Assembly: GCA_963703235.1 (NCBI GenBank)
Contig: OY969802.1
Span: forward strand, 2,046,001-2,110,000
Source of the DNA: VRUE01 sp963703235
GTDB taxonomy: Bacteria > Actinomycetota > Thermoleophilia > Solirubrobacterales > 70-9
Direction: 5' to 3'
Length of the DNA: 64,000 nt
Shown: in pieces, positions 33,422-42,317 of the stretch
How the letters are laid out: each line of letters begins with the position of its first letter
How positions within the stretch are numbered: the stretch's first letter is position 1
Position numbers and translations under genes: made by a program
The notes under the pieces: generated by a model
The model's database searches: none
The model's input: the letters and a program-made list of their open reading frames with translations, nothing else
What the model was told of the DNA's origin: nothing

Positions 33422-33754
33422 CTAGCGGAAGTCTTCGGCCGTGATCAGGTCGGCCTGCAGCGCGGTGGCGAAAACCTCGACCACGCGCTGCATGCTTTCG
33501 CGCTCGAGCTCTTGCAGTACGTCGGCCAGGGACGCGGTGCCGTTGTCGAGCTCCTCGTCGTAGGCGTCGATCTCGCGCTCGCCGTGGACGCTGTCGCCGC
33601 ACCACTCGCACTCCGGGCAGCGCCGCCAGAGCCGCCAGTTACCCCGGGGCGAGGTCTGCTCCCAGCAGGTCGGTTGGACCAGCTTCGAGCTGCACTTCGG
33701 ACAGACGTGGAGCCCGGCGGCCTTGCTGGTGTCTGTGCGACTGGCGTTGCTCAT
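33422..33754 (-). CDS. Zinc-ribbon protein of unknown function
   Basis: A 110-aa protein with two CxxC pairs, LHVCPKCSSKLVQPTCWEQ and WRRCPECEWCGDSV, forming a probable zinc ribbon at residues 17-55. A helical acidic C-terminus follows (REIDAYDEELDNGTASLADVLQELERESM...). Family not recognised. It stands alone between palindromic element C and the divergent tatA promoter. The pattern suggests a small nucleic-acid- or protein-binding factor, but this is open. Confidence 0.65.
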   Translation of the reverse strand: MSNASRTDTSKAAGLHVCPKCSSKLVQPTCWEQTSPRGNWRLWRRCPECEWCGDSVHGEREIDAYDEELDNGTASLADVLQELERESMQRVVEVFATALQADLITAEDFR

Positions 33755-33861
33755 GTCTCAACCATCGAACACGCGAGGTCGCCTTTGAATCCGCAGTTTT
33801 CGGCGAGTCAGTCGAAAAGTCCCAATACCGGGTAGGGGGCTCCGCCGCAATTCGGGACCGC

Positions 33862-33867
33862 TACCAT
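33862..33867 (+). promoter_or_regulatory. -10 box (TACCAT) of the tatA-tatC operon
   Basis: TACCAT, six nucleotides, then GTG 33874. As for the Fic gene, the spacing predicts a leaderless mRNA and fixes the tatA start. Confidence 0.5.
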
Positions 33868-33873
33868 GGGCGA

Positions 33874-34098
33874 GTGCTTGGCAACATCGGTCCCCTCGAG
33901 ATAGTCGTCGTCCTGATCATCGCCCTGATCGTGTTCGGGCCGAAACGCCTGCCCGAGCTCGGCCGCTCGCTGGGCAAGGGCATCCGCGAGTTCCGCGGCT
34001 CGCTCGGCGGCAACGACGACGACGACGAGGACCGCGCCTCCTCCCCGCCTGAGATCGAGCGGGGCAAGGCCGAGCCAGTCGCCCCCAAGCGCCCCTGA
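33874..34098 (+). CDS. tatA: Twin-arginine translocase subunit TatA
   Basis: A 74-aa protein with a single TM helix (IGPLEIVVVLIIALIVFG), followed by the amphipathic KRLPELGRSLGKGIREFRGSL and an acidic, disordered tail. This is the TatA/E pore-forming component that exports folded proteins. A GTG start at 33874 follows the -10 box at leaderless spacing. tatC follows 11 nt later. No TatB is seen here; a single TatA may serve both roles. Confidence 0.95.
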   Translation: MLGNIGPLEIVVVLIIALIVFGPKRLPELGRSLGKGIREFRGSLGGNDDDDEDRASSPPEIERGKAEPVAPKRP

Positions 34099-34109
34099 GG
34101 GCGAGCCCG

Positions 34110-34880
34110 ATGTCCCGCGTCAGGCCGGTCTCCCACGAGGACCGCCTCACCCTGGTCGAGCACCTCGACGAGCTGCGCAACCGCATCGTCGTCTGCGTCG
34201 CCGTCCTCGGCGTCGCCCTCGCGCTCTGCTTCTGGCAGAGCCACCTGCTCCTCGACATCGCCTCCAAGCCGCTCCCGGGCGATCACCGCGAGCTGCTCAC
34301 CTTCGGCGTCACCGAGCCCTTCACGACGACGCTCACCGTCGCCGTCTACGGGGCGCTGATCCTCTCGCTGCCGGTCCTCCTCTACCAGCTCTACGCCTAC
34401 GTGCTGCCGGCCTTCAGCGACGTCGAGCGGCGGGTCGTGCTGCCGATCCTGTTGCTGGCGCCGCTGCTGTTCGCCGCCGGCGTCGCCTTCGCCTATTTCG
34501 TCGTGATGCCGCCCGCGGTCGACTTCCTGCTCGGCTTCAACGACAACGAGTTCAACGTCCAGGTGCGCGCCCGCGACTACTACTCGTTCTTCGCGACGAC
34601 GATGCTCGCCGGCGGTCTGATCTTCCAGTTGCCGCTGGCGCTGATCGCGCTGACCCGGCTCGACATCGTCAGCGTCGAGCAGCTGCGGGCGAACCGGCGC
34701 TACGCCTACCTCGGGATCGCGCTGCTCGCCGCCGCACTTCCCGGCGTCGACCCTGTCTCGATGCTGATCGAGATGGTTCCCCTGCTCGTTCTGTACGAGT
34801 TGAGTATCTTGCTTGCGCGGGCTTTCGGACGGCCGCGGGCCGCCGAAGGCGTGGGCAAACCCTCGACGCAGGAGCGGTGA
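34110..34880 (+). CDS. tatC: Twin-arginine translocase subunit TatC
   Basis: A 256-aa polytopic receptor for twin-arginine signals: LVEHLDELRNRIVVCVAVLGVALAL (conserved HLxELRxR), FGVTEPFTTTLTVAVYG, PVLLYQLYAYVLPAFSDVERR, FAAGVAFAYFVVMPPAVDFLLGF, YYSFFATTMLAGGLIFQLPL and ANRRYAYLGIALLAAALPGVDPVSML, giving six TM helices. Operon with tatA. A likely local substrate is the Rieske protein. Confidence 0.96.
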   Translation: MSRVRPVSHEDRLTLVEHLDELRNRIVVCVAVLGVALALCFWQSHLLLDIASKPLPGDHRELLTFGVTEPFTTTLTVAVYGALILSLPVLLYQLYAYVLPAFSDVERRVVLPILLLAPLLFAAGVAFAYFVVMPPAVDFLLGFNDNEFNVQVRARDYYSFFATTMLAGGLIFQLPLALIALTRLDIVSVEQLRANRRYAYLGIALLAAALPGVDPVSMLIEMVPLLVLYELSILLARAFGRPRAAEGVGKPSTQER

Positions 34881-34887
34881 CCGACCG

Positions 34888-35694
34888 ATGGCAGGAGACG
34901 GCGAGCGACGGATGGTGTTCGACACGCGCGGACGGCGCAAGAACGTCGTCAAAGTCGTCTACGCGGTCCTGGCGCTGCTGATGGGCGGCAGCCTCTTCCT
35001 CACCGTCGGCCCCTTCAACCTCAGCGAAATCGTCGGCAACAGCGGCTCCGGCAGCGCCAGCGAGGTCTACGACGAACAGGTCGAGCGACTCGAAGGGCAG
35101 CTGGCCAAAGCGCCCAAGGACGAGAACCTGCTGCTGGCGCTTACCCGAGCGGAGATCTCGGCCGGCAACGCCAGGACGGGCACCGAGCTGGAAGGCGAAA
35201 CTCCGCAGCTGCCCCGCGACGCCCGCGACGACTACCAGGCGGCGCTGGACGCCTGGAACCGCTACCTGAAGCAGGCCGGGGACGAACCGAACCCCGTCGC
35301 CGCGCAACTGGTCGCGCAGACGTTCTTCACGCTCTCCGAACGCGGCTCCTACACGCTCGAAGAGGTCGAAACGAACGGATCCGCGGCGCTGCGAGCGCAG
35401 CAGATCGCCGCCGAAGTTCGGCCCAGCCTCAATACGTTGAGCAACTTGGCCCTCTACGAGTACTTCTACGGCGATCTGAAGGCGGGCGACGCGGCGACCA
35501 AACGAGCGCTGGCGAGCACCCCCAGCAAAGAAGAAGCCAAAAACATCAAGAAACAGCTCACCGAATTCCGCAAACAGGGCGGCGAATACCAGAAATCGCT
35601 CGCCAGGTTCAAAGCGCAGCAGCAAAAAGGCGGCGGTCAGGGAGAACCTTTCCAGAACCCCTTCAGCCTCGGCGGCAGCGCCGCCGGTCAGTAG
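34888..35694 (+). CDS. TPR-like membrane-anchored protein
   Basis: A 268-aa protein. A basic N-terminus (RGRRKNVVK) precedes one TM helix (VVYAVLALLMGGSLFLTVGPF), followed by an extracytoplasmic helical region with TPR-like spacing: EVYDEQVERLEGQLAKAPKDENLLLALTRAEI, DYQAALDAWNRYLKQAGDEPN, LNTLSNLALYEYFYGDLKAGDAATKRALASTPS. The tail is Gln/Gly-rich. It is co-directional with tatC, 7 nt apart, but Tat function is not implied. Specific role unknown. Confidence 0.65.
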   Translation: MAGDGERRMVFDTRGRRKNVVKVVYAVLALLMGGSLFLTVGPFNLSEIVGNSGSGSASEVYDEQVERLEGQLAKAPKDENLLLALTRAEISAGNARTGTELEGETPQLPRDARDDYQAALDAWNRYLKQAGDEPNPVAAQLVAQTFFTLSERGSYTLEEVETNGSAALRAQQIAAEVRPSLNTLSNLALYEYFYGDLKAGDAATKRALASTPSKEEAKNIKKQLTEFRKQGGEYQKSLARFKAQQQKGGGQGEPFQNPFSLGGSAAGQ

Positions 35695-35707
35695 ACGCCT
35701 GGGGGTA

Positions 35708-35780
35708 TGGGCCGTGAAGGACTCGAACCTTCGACCTTGAGATTAAGAGTCTCCTGCTCTACCAACTGAGCTAACGGCCC
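35708..35780 (-). tRNA. tRNA-Lys (anticodon CUU)
   Basis: Minus-strand cloverleaf: acceptor GGGCCGT/ACGGCCC, D-arm AGCTCAGTTGGTAGAGC, anticodon loop CTCTTAA (CTT), and T-arm GAAGG-TTCGAGT-CCTTC; the discriminator A corresponds to 35708. CCA is not encoded. The anticodon stem keeps four good pairs with a mismatch at the top, as in other actinobacterial tRNA-Lys. Confidence 0.96.
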
Positions 35781-35789
35781 GGGTCGGCA

Positions 35790-35795
35790 AGTATA
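35790..35795 (-). promoter_or_regulatory. -10 box (TATACT) of tRNA-Lys
   Basis: On the minus strand TATACT ends nine nucleotides before the tRNA 5' end. No clear -35 element. Confidence 0.45.
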
Positions 35796-35831
35796 GGAAG
35801 CCGGGGGTGTGGCGGGGCGCGTCTGCCGCGG

Positions 35832-36605
35832 TCAGTCGATGGCGTTGCAGGGCTTGAAGAGGCTGCCGCTGACGACGTCGCCGTTGGCGAAGGAGACGTA
35901 GCCCTGGGTCTGCAGGATGCCGTCGGAGCAGCGGGCGGAGACGAAGCTGCGTTCCTTCCCCCCGGCGCGGTAGCGACGCCCGATCTTGGCGTCGATGTGG
36001 GTGAGGGCGCCGAAGCCGCCGAGGATCGGCGGCAGGTCGAAGGTGGAGCGGTAGCCGTAGGTGCCGCGGCGCCGTTCGACCGGGACGACGACGACGTAGG
36101 TTTCCGGCGCCGGCACCGTCGTCTGAGCGTGGGCGAGGACGGTCCTGTGGCCGCCCTGCCTGGGCCCGTTGAAGAAGCTCAGCGGTGCCCGCGCGTTGAC
36201 GCGGCCCAGGAACGGAAGGTCCGCCGTCGCCGCGACGTGGCCGCTGCCGACCTGGGCGCCGCCGCAGCGGCTCCGTGCCTGCTCGGTCGTCGCTGCTTCG
36301 AGCTGACCGGGCTGGCAGACGGGAAGCCCGGCGGTCGTCAGCAGCCCGTCGTTGTCGTAGTCGAGCCTGATCCGCTGCACCGCGGGCGGCACCGAGCCGT
36401 CCTTCATTTCGATCTCGGCGTGTCCCTGGAAGCGGATCGGGACGTAGGTCCGCCGCGGCAGCTGCCGCGGCTCGAAGCCACCGTCGGCGCGCAGGATCAG
36501 CTTTCCCACCGTCACCCTGGCGGCGCCGGCCGGCGCCGCGGCCCAGACCAGCAGCACGGCGAAGGCTCCAAGCAGCACGAGGACTCTCAGCGCTCCCAAT
36601 CTCAT
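35832..36605 (-). CDS. Secreted four-cysteine envelope protein, paralog 2
   Basis: A 257-aa protein from ATG 36605 (MRLGALRVLVLLGAFAVLLV...); the frame also allows an ATG at 36626 that would put seven polar residues before the signal peptide. Signal peptide cleavage is likely after AGAA. The mature part VTVGKLILRADGGFEPRQLPRRTYVPIRFQG, the cysteines GLPVCQPGQ, SRCGGAQVGSGHVA, SARCSDG and KPCNAID, and LSFFNGPRQGG match the family. It is a tandem neighbour of paralog 3 and shares the GGF.P..LP..... pattern with it. Confidence 0.75.
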   Translation of the reverse strand: MRLGALRVLVLLGAFAVLLVWAAAPAGAARVTVGKLILRADGGFEPRQLPRRTYVPIRFQGHAEIEMKDGSVPPAVQRIRLDYDNDGLLTTAGLPVCQPGQLEAATTEQARSRCGGAQVGSGHVAATADLPFLGRVNARAPLSFFNGPRQGGHRTVLAHAQTTVPAPETYVVVVPVERRRGTYGYRSTFDLPPILGGFGALTHIDAKIGRRYRAGGKERSFVSARCSDGILQTQGYVSFANGDVVSGSLFKPCNAID

Positions 36606-36657
36606 CGTTCCGTCAACACCGGGCACCCCTCGAAGGTAGCGCTCTGGAGGTGCGGGG

Positions 36658-37425
36658 TCAGCCTCTGGCTTTGCAGGGCCGGAAGAGGGTGCCCTGCACG
36701 GAGCTGCCGTCCTTGAAGCTGAATTCGCCCCGCGCCTGCAGGCGTCCGTCGGGGCAGTGGGCGTTGGCGAAGCTCAGCCTCTTCCCTTTGTAGACCCATT
36801 CCTTGCCGATTTTCAGCCGGCCGTAGGTCGGTGAGCCGTAGTCGTTGGCTATGCGCGGGAAGTCGGCGACCGTCCTGAAGCCGTAGCGGCCCCGGTTGAT
36901 CTTCTCGATCTCGATCAGGATCACGTAGGTCGTCGGCGCCGGGTAGTCGAGGTGGGCGTGGCCGAGGACGGAGGGGTTGCCGTGAACCCGCGGGCCGTTG
37001 AAGAGGGTCAGCGCCGAGGAGGCCTCGATCGGTCGCTGTTCCGGAAGCTCGACGACGGCGGTGCCGAAGCCGGTGCCGACGATCGCGTCCGGGCACTGCT
37101 TGCGGGCCCGCGACGTGGTCGTCGCGACCAGCTTCGCCTGGGTGCATTTCTGCAGGCCCCGCGTCTCGACCGCCCCGTGCTTGTCGAATTCGATCTCCAG
37201 CCTGCGCAACGGCGAGGGCCGGGTGCCGTCGATCGTCTTGAACCTCGCGTGGCCGTAGAGCCTGATCGGGGCGTTCTCGTGCTTCGGCAGCGTCGTCGGC
37301 GTGAAGCCGCCGTCGGTGACGATGACGATCTTGCCGACGCGGAGCTCGATCGCCTGCGCCGCCGCGACCGCCACCATGGCCACTGCGATCAGACCGATCA
37401 CAGTGCTCAGAACAATCCTCCGCAT
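36658..37425 (-). CDS. Secreted four-cysteine envelope protein, paralog 3
   Basis: A 255-aa protein. Signal peptide MRRIVLSTVIGLIAVAMVAVAAAQA; the mature part begins IELRVGKIVIVTDGGFTPTTLPK. Conserved Cys are in GLQKCTQAK, RKQCPDAIVGTGFG, NAHCPDGR and FRPCKARG; LTLFNGPRVHG and WVYKGKRLSF follow the family template. It is divergent from MMPL-2 by 42 nt, so regulation may be shared. Upstream of paralog 2 on the same strand, with 52 nt between the genes. Confidence 0.75.
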   Translation of the reverse strand: MRRIVLSTVIGLIAVAMVAVAAAQAIELRVGKIVIVTDGGFTPTTLPKHENAPIRLYGHARFKTIDGTRPSPLRRLEIEFDKHGAVETRGLQKCTQAKLVATTTSRARKQCPDAIVGTGFGTAVVELPEQRPIEASSALTLFNGPRVHGNPSVLGHAHLDYPAPTTYVILIEIEKINRGRYGFRTVADFPRIANDYGSPTYGRLKIGKEWVYKGKRLSFANAHCPDGRLQARGEFSFKDGSSVQGTLFRPCKARG

Positions 37426-37467
37426 CCCTGACTCCCCTCCGTAGCCTCGACCGCCAAACTACCACGT

Positions 37468-40400
37468 GTGTCCTTGAGGAGGAGCAGGGGGAGGGGCCGG
37501 TCGGCACAAGCCGCGGCTGGCGATCGCCAGCCGCTACTGCTGCGCCATCCCCGCGGCGTCCTGGCCGTCTTCGCCCTCCTCCTGATCGTCCTCGGCGTCA
37601 TCGGCGTCGGGCTCGAGGGCAAGCTCAGCCCCAGCTCGCTGCGCATTCCCGGCACCTCCTCGGATCGTGCCAACCAGATGCTGCGCGAGCACTTCGGCGA
37701 AAGCGCTCCTTTCGTGGTCCTGCTGCGCGGTCCGGCAGCGGCGCTCGATCGCCAGGGCCCGGAGCTGATCCGGGCCCTGCGCGAGAACCCGGAGGTGACG
37801 ACGCTCTCGCCCTGGGACCGCGGGGCGGTGCGGCGACTGCGACCGGACCCGCGCCGTGCCCTGATCCTGGTCGACTTCCACGTCGGCATCCGCGAGGCGG
37901 TCAACGAGATCGTTCCCGAACTGAACGAGATCCTCGCGGAACAGGTCCACTCCCCGGTCGACGCGACGCAAACCGGGTTCGCGACCCTCTCGCGGGCGAT
38001 CCAGGACGAATCGATCGCCGCCACCGAGCGCGGCGAGCTGATCGCGCTGCCGATCCTGCTCGTCGTCCTCCTGCTCGTCTTCCGCTCGCCCATTGCCGCC
38101 ATCGTCCCGCTTGCCTTCGGCGCCGTCACCGTGATCGCCTCGCGCGGCCTGCTCTCGATCCTCGCCGACTCGTTCGCCATCGACGCCTTCGCGCTCGTCG
38201 TCTGCACGATGATGGGGCTCGCCCTTGGAGTCGACTACGCGCTGCTGATCGTCTCCCGCTTCCGCGAGGAGCTGGCGGGCGGGGCCAGCCCGATCGACGC
38301 GGCCCGAGCGACGCGGCGAACGGCCGGCCGGACCACCGTCTTCGCCGGCAGCACCCTGCTGCTCTCGATGCTGGTCGCCTTCTTCATCGTCCCCGGCTCG
38401 CTGCTCGGCTCGCTGGCGGCGACCCTGGCGCTGGTCGTCGCTCTCAGCGTCGTCGTCGCGATCGCCGCCGGCCCGGCCGTCCTCGTCCTGCTCGGACCGA
38501 ACATCGACCGCTGGCGGATCGGCCCGGCGCCGTCCGAGGGCGACTCGCGCCTGATGGCCATGGTCGGAGCCGCGCTGCGGCGGCCGGTGCCCGTCGCGGC
38601 GGCGATCGGGGCGATCGTCCTCCTTCTGGCGGCGCCGGCGGTGGCGCTGAAGACGGGCCCCCCGAGCCAGGCGCAGCTCGCCCACGACGATCCCGTGCGC
38701 GAGGACTTCGAGCTGATCTCAAAGACGATCGGCCCCGGCTACGACGCGCCCTTCCTGGTCGTCGCCACGGTCGACGAAGGATCGATCGTCGACCCGGGCC
38801 GCCTCAACGCGCTCAGCCGCTGGCAGCGCCAGGTCGCGGAGCTGCCGGGCGTGCAGGCGGTGATCGGCCCTGGGCAGGTCGCCGAGGCGGTCGAGCCGCT
38901 GCGCCTGACCGGCCGCCGGCTCGTCGGCGCCGGGGAACCCGGCGGCCCGCTTGCTCAGCTCGGTCGCCTCGGCCGCAACCTCCGCCGCGCCGCCGGTGGG
39001 GTCAGGCAACTGCGCGAGGGGCTCTCCAAAGCGACCTACGGCGCCGGCCTGATAGCCCAGGGCGCCGGCAGGGCGGAGGAGGGAGCCACCGCGATCGCCA
39101 GCGCCCTCGCCCGCGCCACCGCCGGCAGCGAACGGGCGGTCGACGCGCTCGAGATCTTCGCCTCCGGCACGCGCAGGCTCGCCGCGGCACAGCACCGGGC
39201 GGCGCTCGCCAGCCTGCAGCTGAAGTTCGCCGTGCAGAGCCTCGGCCCCAACCTGCGCCGCAACGCGCTCTCCCGCTCGCGACGCCTGCAGAAGTCGCTC
39301 AACCGGGAGGCGCACGAAAAGGTGCCGGCTCTGGTCGGGCCCGCTGAGGTCGCCAACGACGAACTCGTCGAGGCTCTGAGGCAGCTGGAGGGGATGACGA
39401 TCGGCAAAACCGACCCCAACTACGCCGCCGCTTTCGATGCTGTCCGCCGGGCTCTGGCCGCGGTCAGCGGCACCGATCCGGTCAGCGGCCAGCCCTACGC
39501 CGCCGACTACAGCGGGCTGCCGGCCGAGCTTGCCGCGCTGGAGGACCGCCTGCTCGTCGACGCCGAGGAAGCCGAGCAGGTCACCGCCTGGCTCGTCTCC
39601 GGCCTGCATCTCCTCAAGCGGATGCGGGCCGGCACCGAAAGGCTCTCCGACGGGCTGCGCCGGCTCGAGGGCGCCGGCCGCCAGCTGTCCGCCGGGGCCG
39701 AGCGCCTGGCGCGGACCGCGTCGACTCTCGACGACGGCCTCAGCCGATTCGGCGCGGTGATGAACGCTCTCGCCAGCGGCATCTCCAGGCTCGGCGACGG
39801 GGCCTCGGCCCTGGAGGAGAACCTCGCAGCCGGCTTCAGCCGTTCCTACCCGCTGCAGTCGGGCCTGCAGCGCGCCTCGATCCAGATCTTCGCCGGCGAT
39901 GCCAGGCTGAGCCGGCAGTCGCGCCGCTTGCAGCGGGCGGTCCCGGGCTTCTTCGACTCCGGCTTCTACGTGCTCGCCGCGCTCGACGGGGCCCGCCCGG
40001 CGCTGCGCGAGCGGGCCGCGACGGCGGTCGACCTCGACGGCGGCCAGGCCGCGGCCGTGCTGGTGATCTCGCGCTACACCTTCAACACGCCCGGCTCGAT
40101 CGCTCTCAACGAGAAGCTCGACGAGGCCGCGGACGACCTTGCCCGCGAAGCGAACCTCTCGGCCGGCGTCGCTGGCGGCGCCGCCCAGCTGAACGACTAC
40201 AGCAGCGTCACCAGGGCGCGGATCCCGTTCGTGATCGTGGCGATCACCCTGGTCACCTTCCTCGTTCTGGTCCTCGTCCTGCGGGCGCTGCCACTGGCTG
40301 CGATCGCGGTCGGGCTCAACCTGGCGACCGTGGCGGTCGCCTTCGGGGTCCTGACGCTGCTCTTCAACCTGCCCGACGGCTGGCCGCTGGGAGGCACGGA

Positions 40401-40782
40401 ATACGTCGACGCGGTTGGGGCGGTGGCGGTCTTCGGCGTCGTCTTCGGCCTCTCGATCGATTACGCGGTCTTCCTGCTGGTGCGGATGCGCGAGCGCTAC
40501 GACGGCGGCCACGGACACGCCGACGCGATCGAGTTTGGGCTGGCCAAGACGGCCCGGGTGATCACCGGCGCGGCGGCGATCATGATGGCTGTCTTCATCG
40601 CCTTCGCCGGGGCCCCGGTGGCGACCATCAGCCAGCTCGGCGTCGGGCTCACCGTCGCCGTCCTGCTCGACGCCACCGTCGTCCGCATCGTCCTGCTGCC
40701 GGCGCTGATGCTGCTGCTCGGCGAGCGCGTCTGGTGGTTGCCGCGGCCGCTGGAGCGGGTCCTTCCCCGGCTCAACGTCTGA
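37468..40782 (+). CDS. MMPL/RND-family transporter 2
   Basis: A 1104-aa paralog of MMPL-1: the same TM1 region (VLAVFALLLIVLGVIGVGLEGKLSPSSLRIPGT), MMPL motif GLALGVDYALLIVSRFREELAGG, heptad-rich external domain (about residues 460-870), GLSIDYAVFLLVRMRERYDGG and LLPALMLLLGERVWWLPRPLERVLP. It differs by a longer external loop (FDAVRRALAAVSGTDPVSGQPYAADY). GTG start at 37468 with no clear ribosome-binding site. It lies immediately upstream of the Mce operon on the same strand (134 nt gap) and could feed substrate into, or take it from, that system. Confidence 0.88.
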   Translation: MSLRRSRGRGRSAQAAAGDRQPLLLRHPRGVLAVFALLLIVLGVIGVGLEGKLSPSSLRIPGTSSDRANQMLREHFGESAPFVVLLRGPAAALDRQGPELIRALRENPEVTTLSPWDRGAVRRLRPDPRRALILVDFHVGIREAVNEIVPELNEILAEQVHSPVDATQTGFATLSRAIQDESIAATERGELIALPILLVVLLLVFRSPIAAIVPLAFGAVTVIASRGLLSILADSFAIDAFALVVCTMMGLALGVDYALLIVSRFREELAGGASPIDAARATRRTAGRTTVFAGSTLLLSMLVAFFIVPGSLLGSLAATLALVVALSVVVAIAAGPAVLVLLGPNIDRWRIGPAPSEGDSRLMAMVGAALRRPVPVAAAIGAIVLLLAAPAVALKTGPPSQAQLAHDDPVREDFELISKTIGPGYDAPFLVVATVDEGSIVDPGRLNALSRWQRQVAELPGVQAVIGPGQVAEAVEPLRLTGRRLVGAGEPGGPLAQLGRLGRNLRRAAGGVRQLREGLSKATYGAGLIAQGAGRAEEGATAIASALARATAGSERAVDALEIFASGTRRLAAAQHRAALASLQLKFAVQSLGPNLRRNALSRSRRLQKSLNREAHEKVPALVGPAEVANDELVEALRQLEGMTIGKTDPNYAAAFDAVRRALAAVSGTDPVSGQPYAADYSGLPAELAALEDRLLVDAEEAEQVTAWLVSGLHLLKRMRAGTERLSDGLRRLEGAGRQLSAGAERLARTASTLDDGLSRFGAVMNALASGISRLGDGASALEENLAAGFSRSYPLQSGLQRASIQIFAGDARLSRQSRRLQRAVPGFFDSGFYVLAALDGARPALRERAATAVDLDGGQAAAVLVISRYTFNTPGSIALNEKLDEAADDLAREANLSAGVAGGAAQLNDYSSVTRARIPFVIVAITLVTFLVLVLVLRALPLAAIAVGLNLATVAVAFGVLTLLFNLPDGWPLGGTEYVDAVGAVAVFGVVFGLSIDYAVFLLVRMRERYDGGHGHADAIEFGLAKTARVITGAAAIMMAVFIAFAGAPVATISQLGVGLTVAVLLDATVVRIVLLPALMLLLGERVWWLPRPLERVLPRLNV

Positions 40783-40916
40783 CCCGGAGCCGATGATGGG
40801 CGCGTTGACTTCCAGTTAAGCGCGGCGACGGCTGAAGCCTGCCCGCTGACGGCTCGGATACGATTCCTCCCGCTGTTCCTCTGGATTGGAGGCGGGGGGA
40901 CCGCAAGCGACGACTA

Positions 40917-42317
40917 GTGGCTGCGAAACCGTTAGGCGAGGAAAAAAGCCCGTCCCCTGGCCGGGGGATCGCCCCTGCCCGAATAGCGGCGATCGCCGCC
41001 CTTGCCATCGTCGTCATCGCGCTCGCCGTCGTCCTCCTCGGCGGCAACGGCCACCGCTACAGCCTCGTCTTCCAGAACGCCGCCCAGCTCGTCCCCGACA
41101 ACCAGGTCCTGATCGGCGGCCAGCCGGTCGGCTCGGTCGAGAGCATCGAGCTGACCGAGGACAACCTCGCCAAGGTCGAGGTCAGCGTCGAACAGGAGCT
41201 GCACGAGGGCTCGACGGCGGCGATCCGCGCCACCTCGCTGGCCGGCGTCGCCAACCACTACATCTCGATCAGCCCCGGCCCGAACAGCAACCCGCCGCTG
41301 GACGACGACGCCGTGCTCGGCCTCGACTCGACGACGACGGCGGTCGACCTCGACCAGTTCCTCAACACCTTCCCCAAGTCGGTGCGCGACGGCCTCGGCG
41401 AGTTCATCCGCGGCACCGCCACCAGCTACGCCGGTCGCGGCAAGGACGCCAACGAGGCCTTCAAGTACTTCGGCCCGGCCCTCGACCGCACCGGCGCCTT
41501 CGTCGGCGAACTGAACGCCGACCAGCGGCTCTTCGAGCGCTTCATCGTCAGCTCCAGCAAGCTGGTGACCGCGGTCGCCGCCCGCGGCGACAACCTCTCC
41601 AGCGCCTTCTCCAACGCCAGTACCGCCTTCGGCGCGATCGCCAGCCAGAACGAAGCCTTCAGCGACACCCTGGCGCTGCTGCCGCCGGTCTTCCGCCAGA
41701 GCAACACCACCTTCGTCAACCTCCGCGCCGCGCTCGACGATCTCGACCCGCTGGTCGAAGCCTCCAAGCCGGCGACCAAGGACCTGGCGCCGTTCCTGCG
41801 CGAACTGCAGCCCTTCCTCGCCAAGGCGATCCCCGTCTTCCGCGACCTGCGCCTGACGCTGCGGCGCCCGGGCTTCGCCAACGACACCGAGGAAACCTTC
41901 GTCTCGCTGCCGACGGTCCAGCAGCGCGCCTCGAGGGCGTTCCCGCACGCCGAAGACGCGATCGAGGCGTTCCTGCCGAACCTGCGCTTCGCCCGCGCCT
42001 ACACGCCGGACATCTTCAACGGCTTCGGCAAGCTCGGCCAGCTGACCGCCAACTACGACGGCAACGGCCATTACGCCCGCGCCCAGCTCGTCTCCAACCT
42101 CTTCAGCCGCAACGGCGGCAGCGGCGTGCTGGAACCGATCCCGCCGAGCCAGCAGTACGACTTCTTCGGCTCCTCGGCTGGGGTCCGGCGGCCCTGCCCC
42201 GGCGGCGGCACGCAGTCCGCCGCCGACGCCTCCAGCCCCTTCACCGAGCCGCCCTTCGCCGGCGCCGACGTGAGCCCGTCCGAATGCGACCCGGCCGACG
42301 CGCCACCCGGCCCATGA
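40917..42317 (+). CDS. Mce/MlaD-domain protein 1 (MceA-like)
   Basis: A 466-aa first gene of a six-gene Mce operon. One N-terminal TM (AIAALAIVVIALAVVLLGG) precedes the MCE beta-barrel domain (YSLVFQNAAQLVPDNQVLIGGQPVGSVESIELTEDN...), then a long helical stretch (CLD domain), and a Pro/Ser-rich tail. MCE subunits form hexameric tunnels that move lipids between membrane layers. The GTG start at 40917 has no good Shine-Dalgarno sequence. The 134-nt spacer after MMPL-2 is the only plausible promoter region for the operon (TACGAT at 40859 is a weak -10). Its TGA overlaps the next ATG. Confidence 0.88.
   Translation: MAAKPLGEEKSPSPGRGIAPARIAAIAALAIVVIALAVVLLGGNGHRYSLVFQNAAQLVPDNQVLIGGQPVGSVESIELTEDNLAKVEVSVEQELHEGSTAAIRATSLAGVANHYISISPGPNSNPPLDDDAVLGLDSTTTAVDLDQFLNTFPKSVRDGLGEFIRGTATSYAGRGKDANEAFKYFGPALDRTGAFVGELNADQRLFERFIVSSSKLVTAVAARGDNLSSAFSNASTAFGAIASQNEAFSDTLALLPPVFRQSNTTFVNLRAALDDLDPLVEASKPATKDLAPFLRELQPFLAKAIPVFRDLRLTLRRPGFANDTEETFVSLPTVQQRASRAFPHAEDAIEAFLPNLRFARAYTPDIFNGFGKLGQLTANYDGNGHYARAQLVSNLFSRNGGSGVLEPIPPSQQYDFFGSSAGVRRPCPGGGTQSAADASSPFTEPPFAGADVSPSECDPADAPPGP

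Noticed and set aside
38719..40518. 599-codon frame antisense to MMPL-2
   Set aside because: Same artefact as above; the MMPL reading is supported by conserved motifs.
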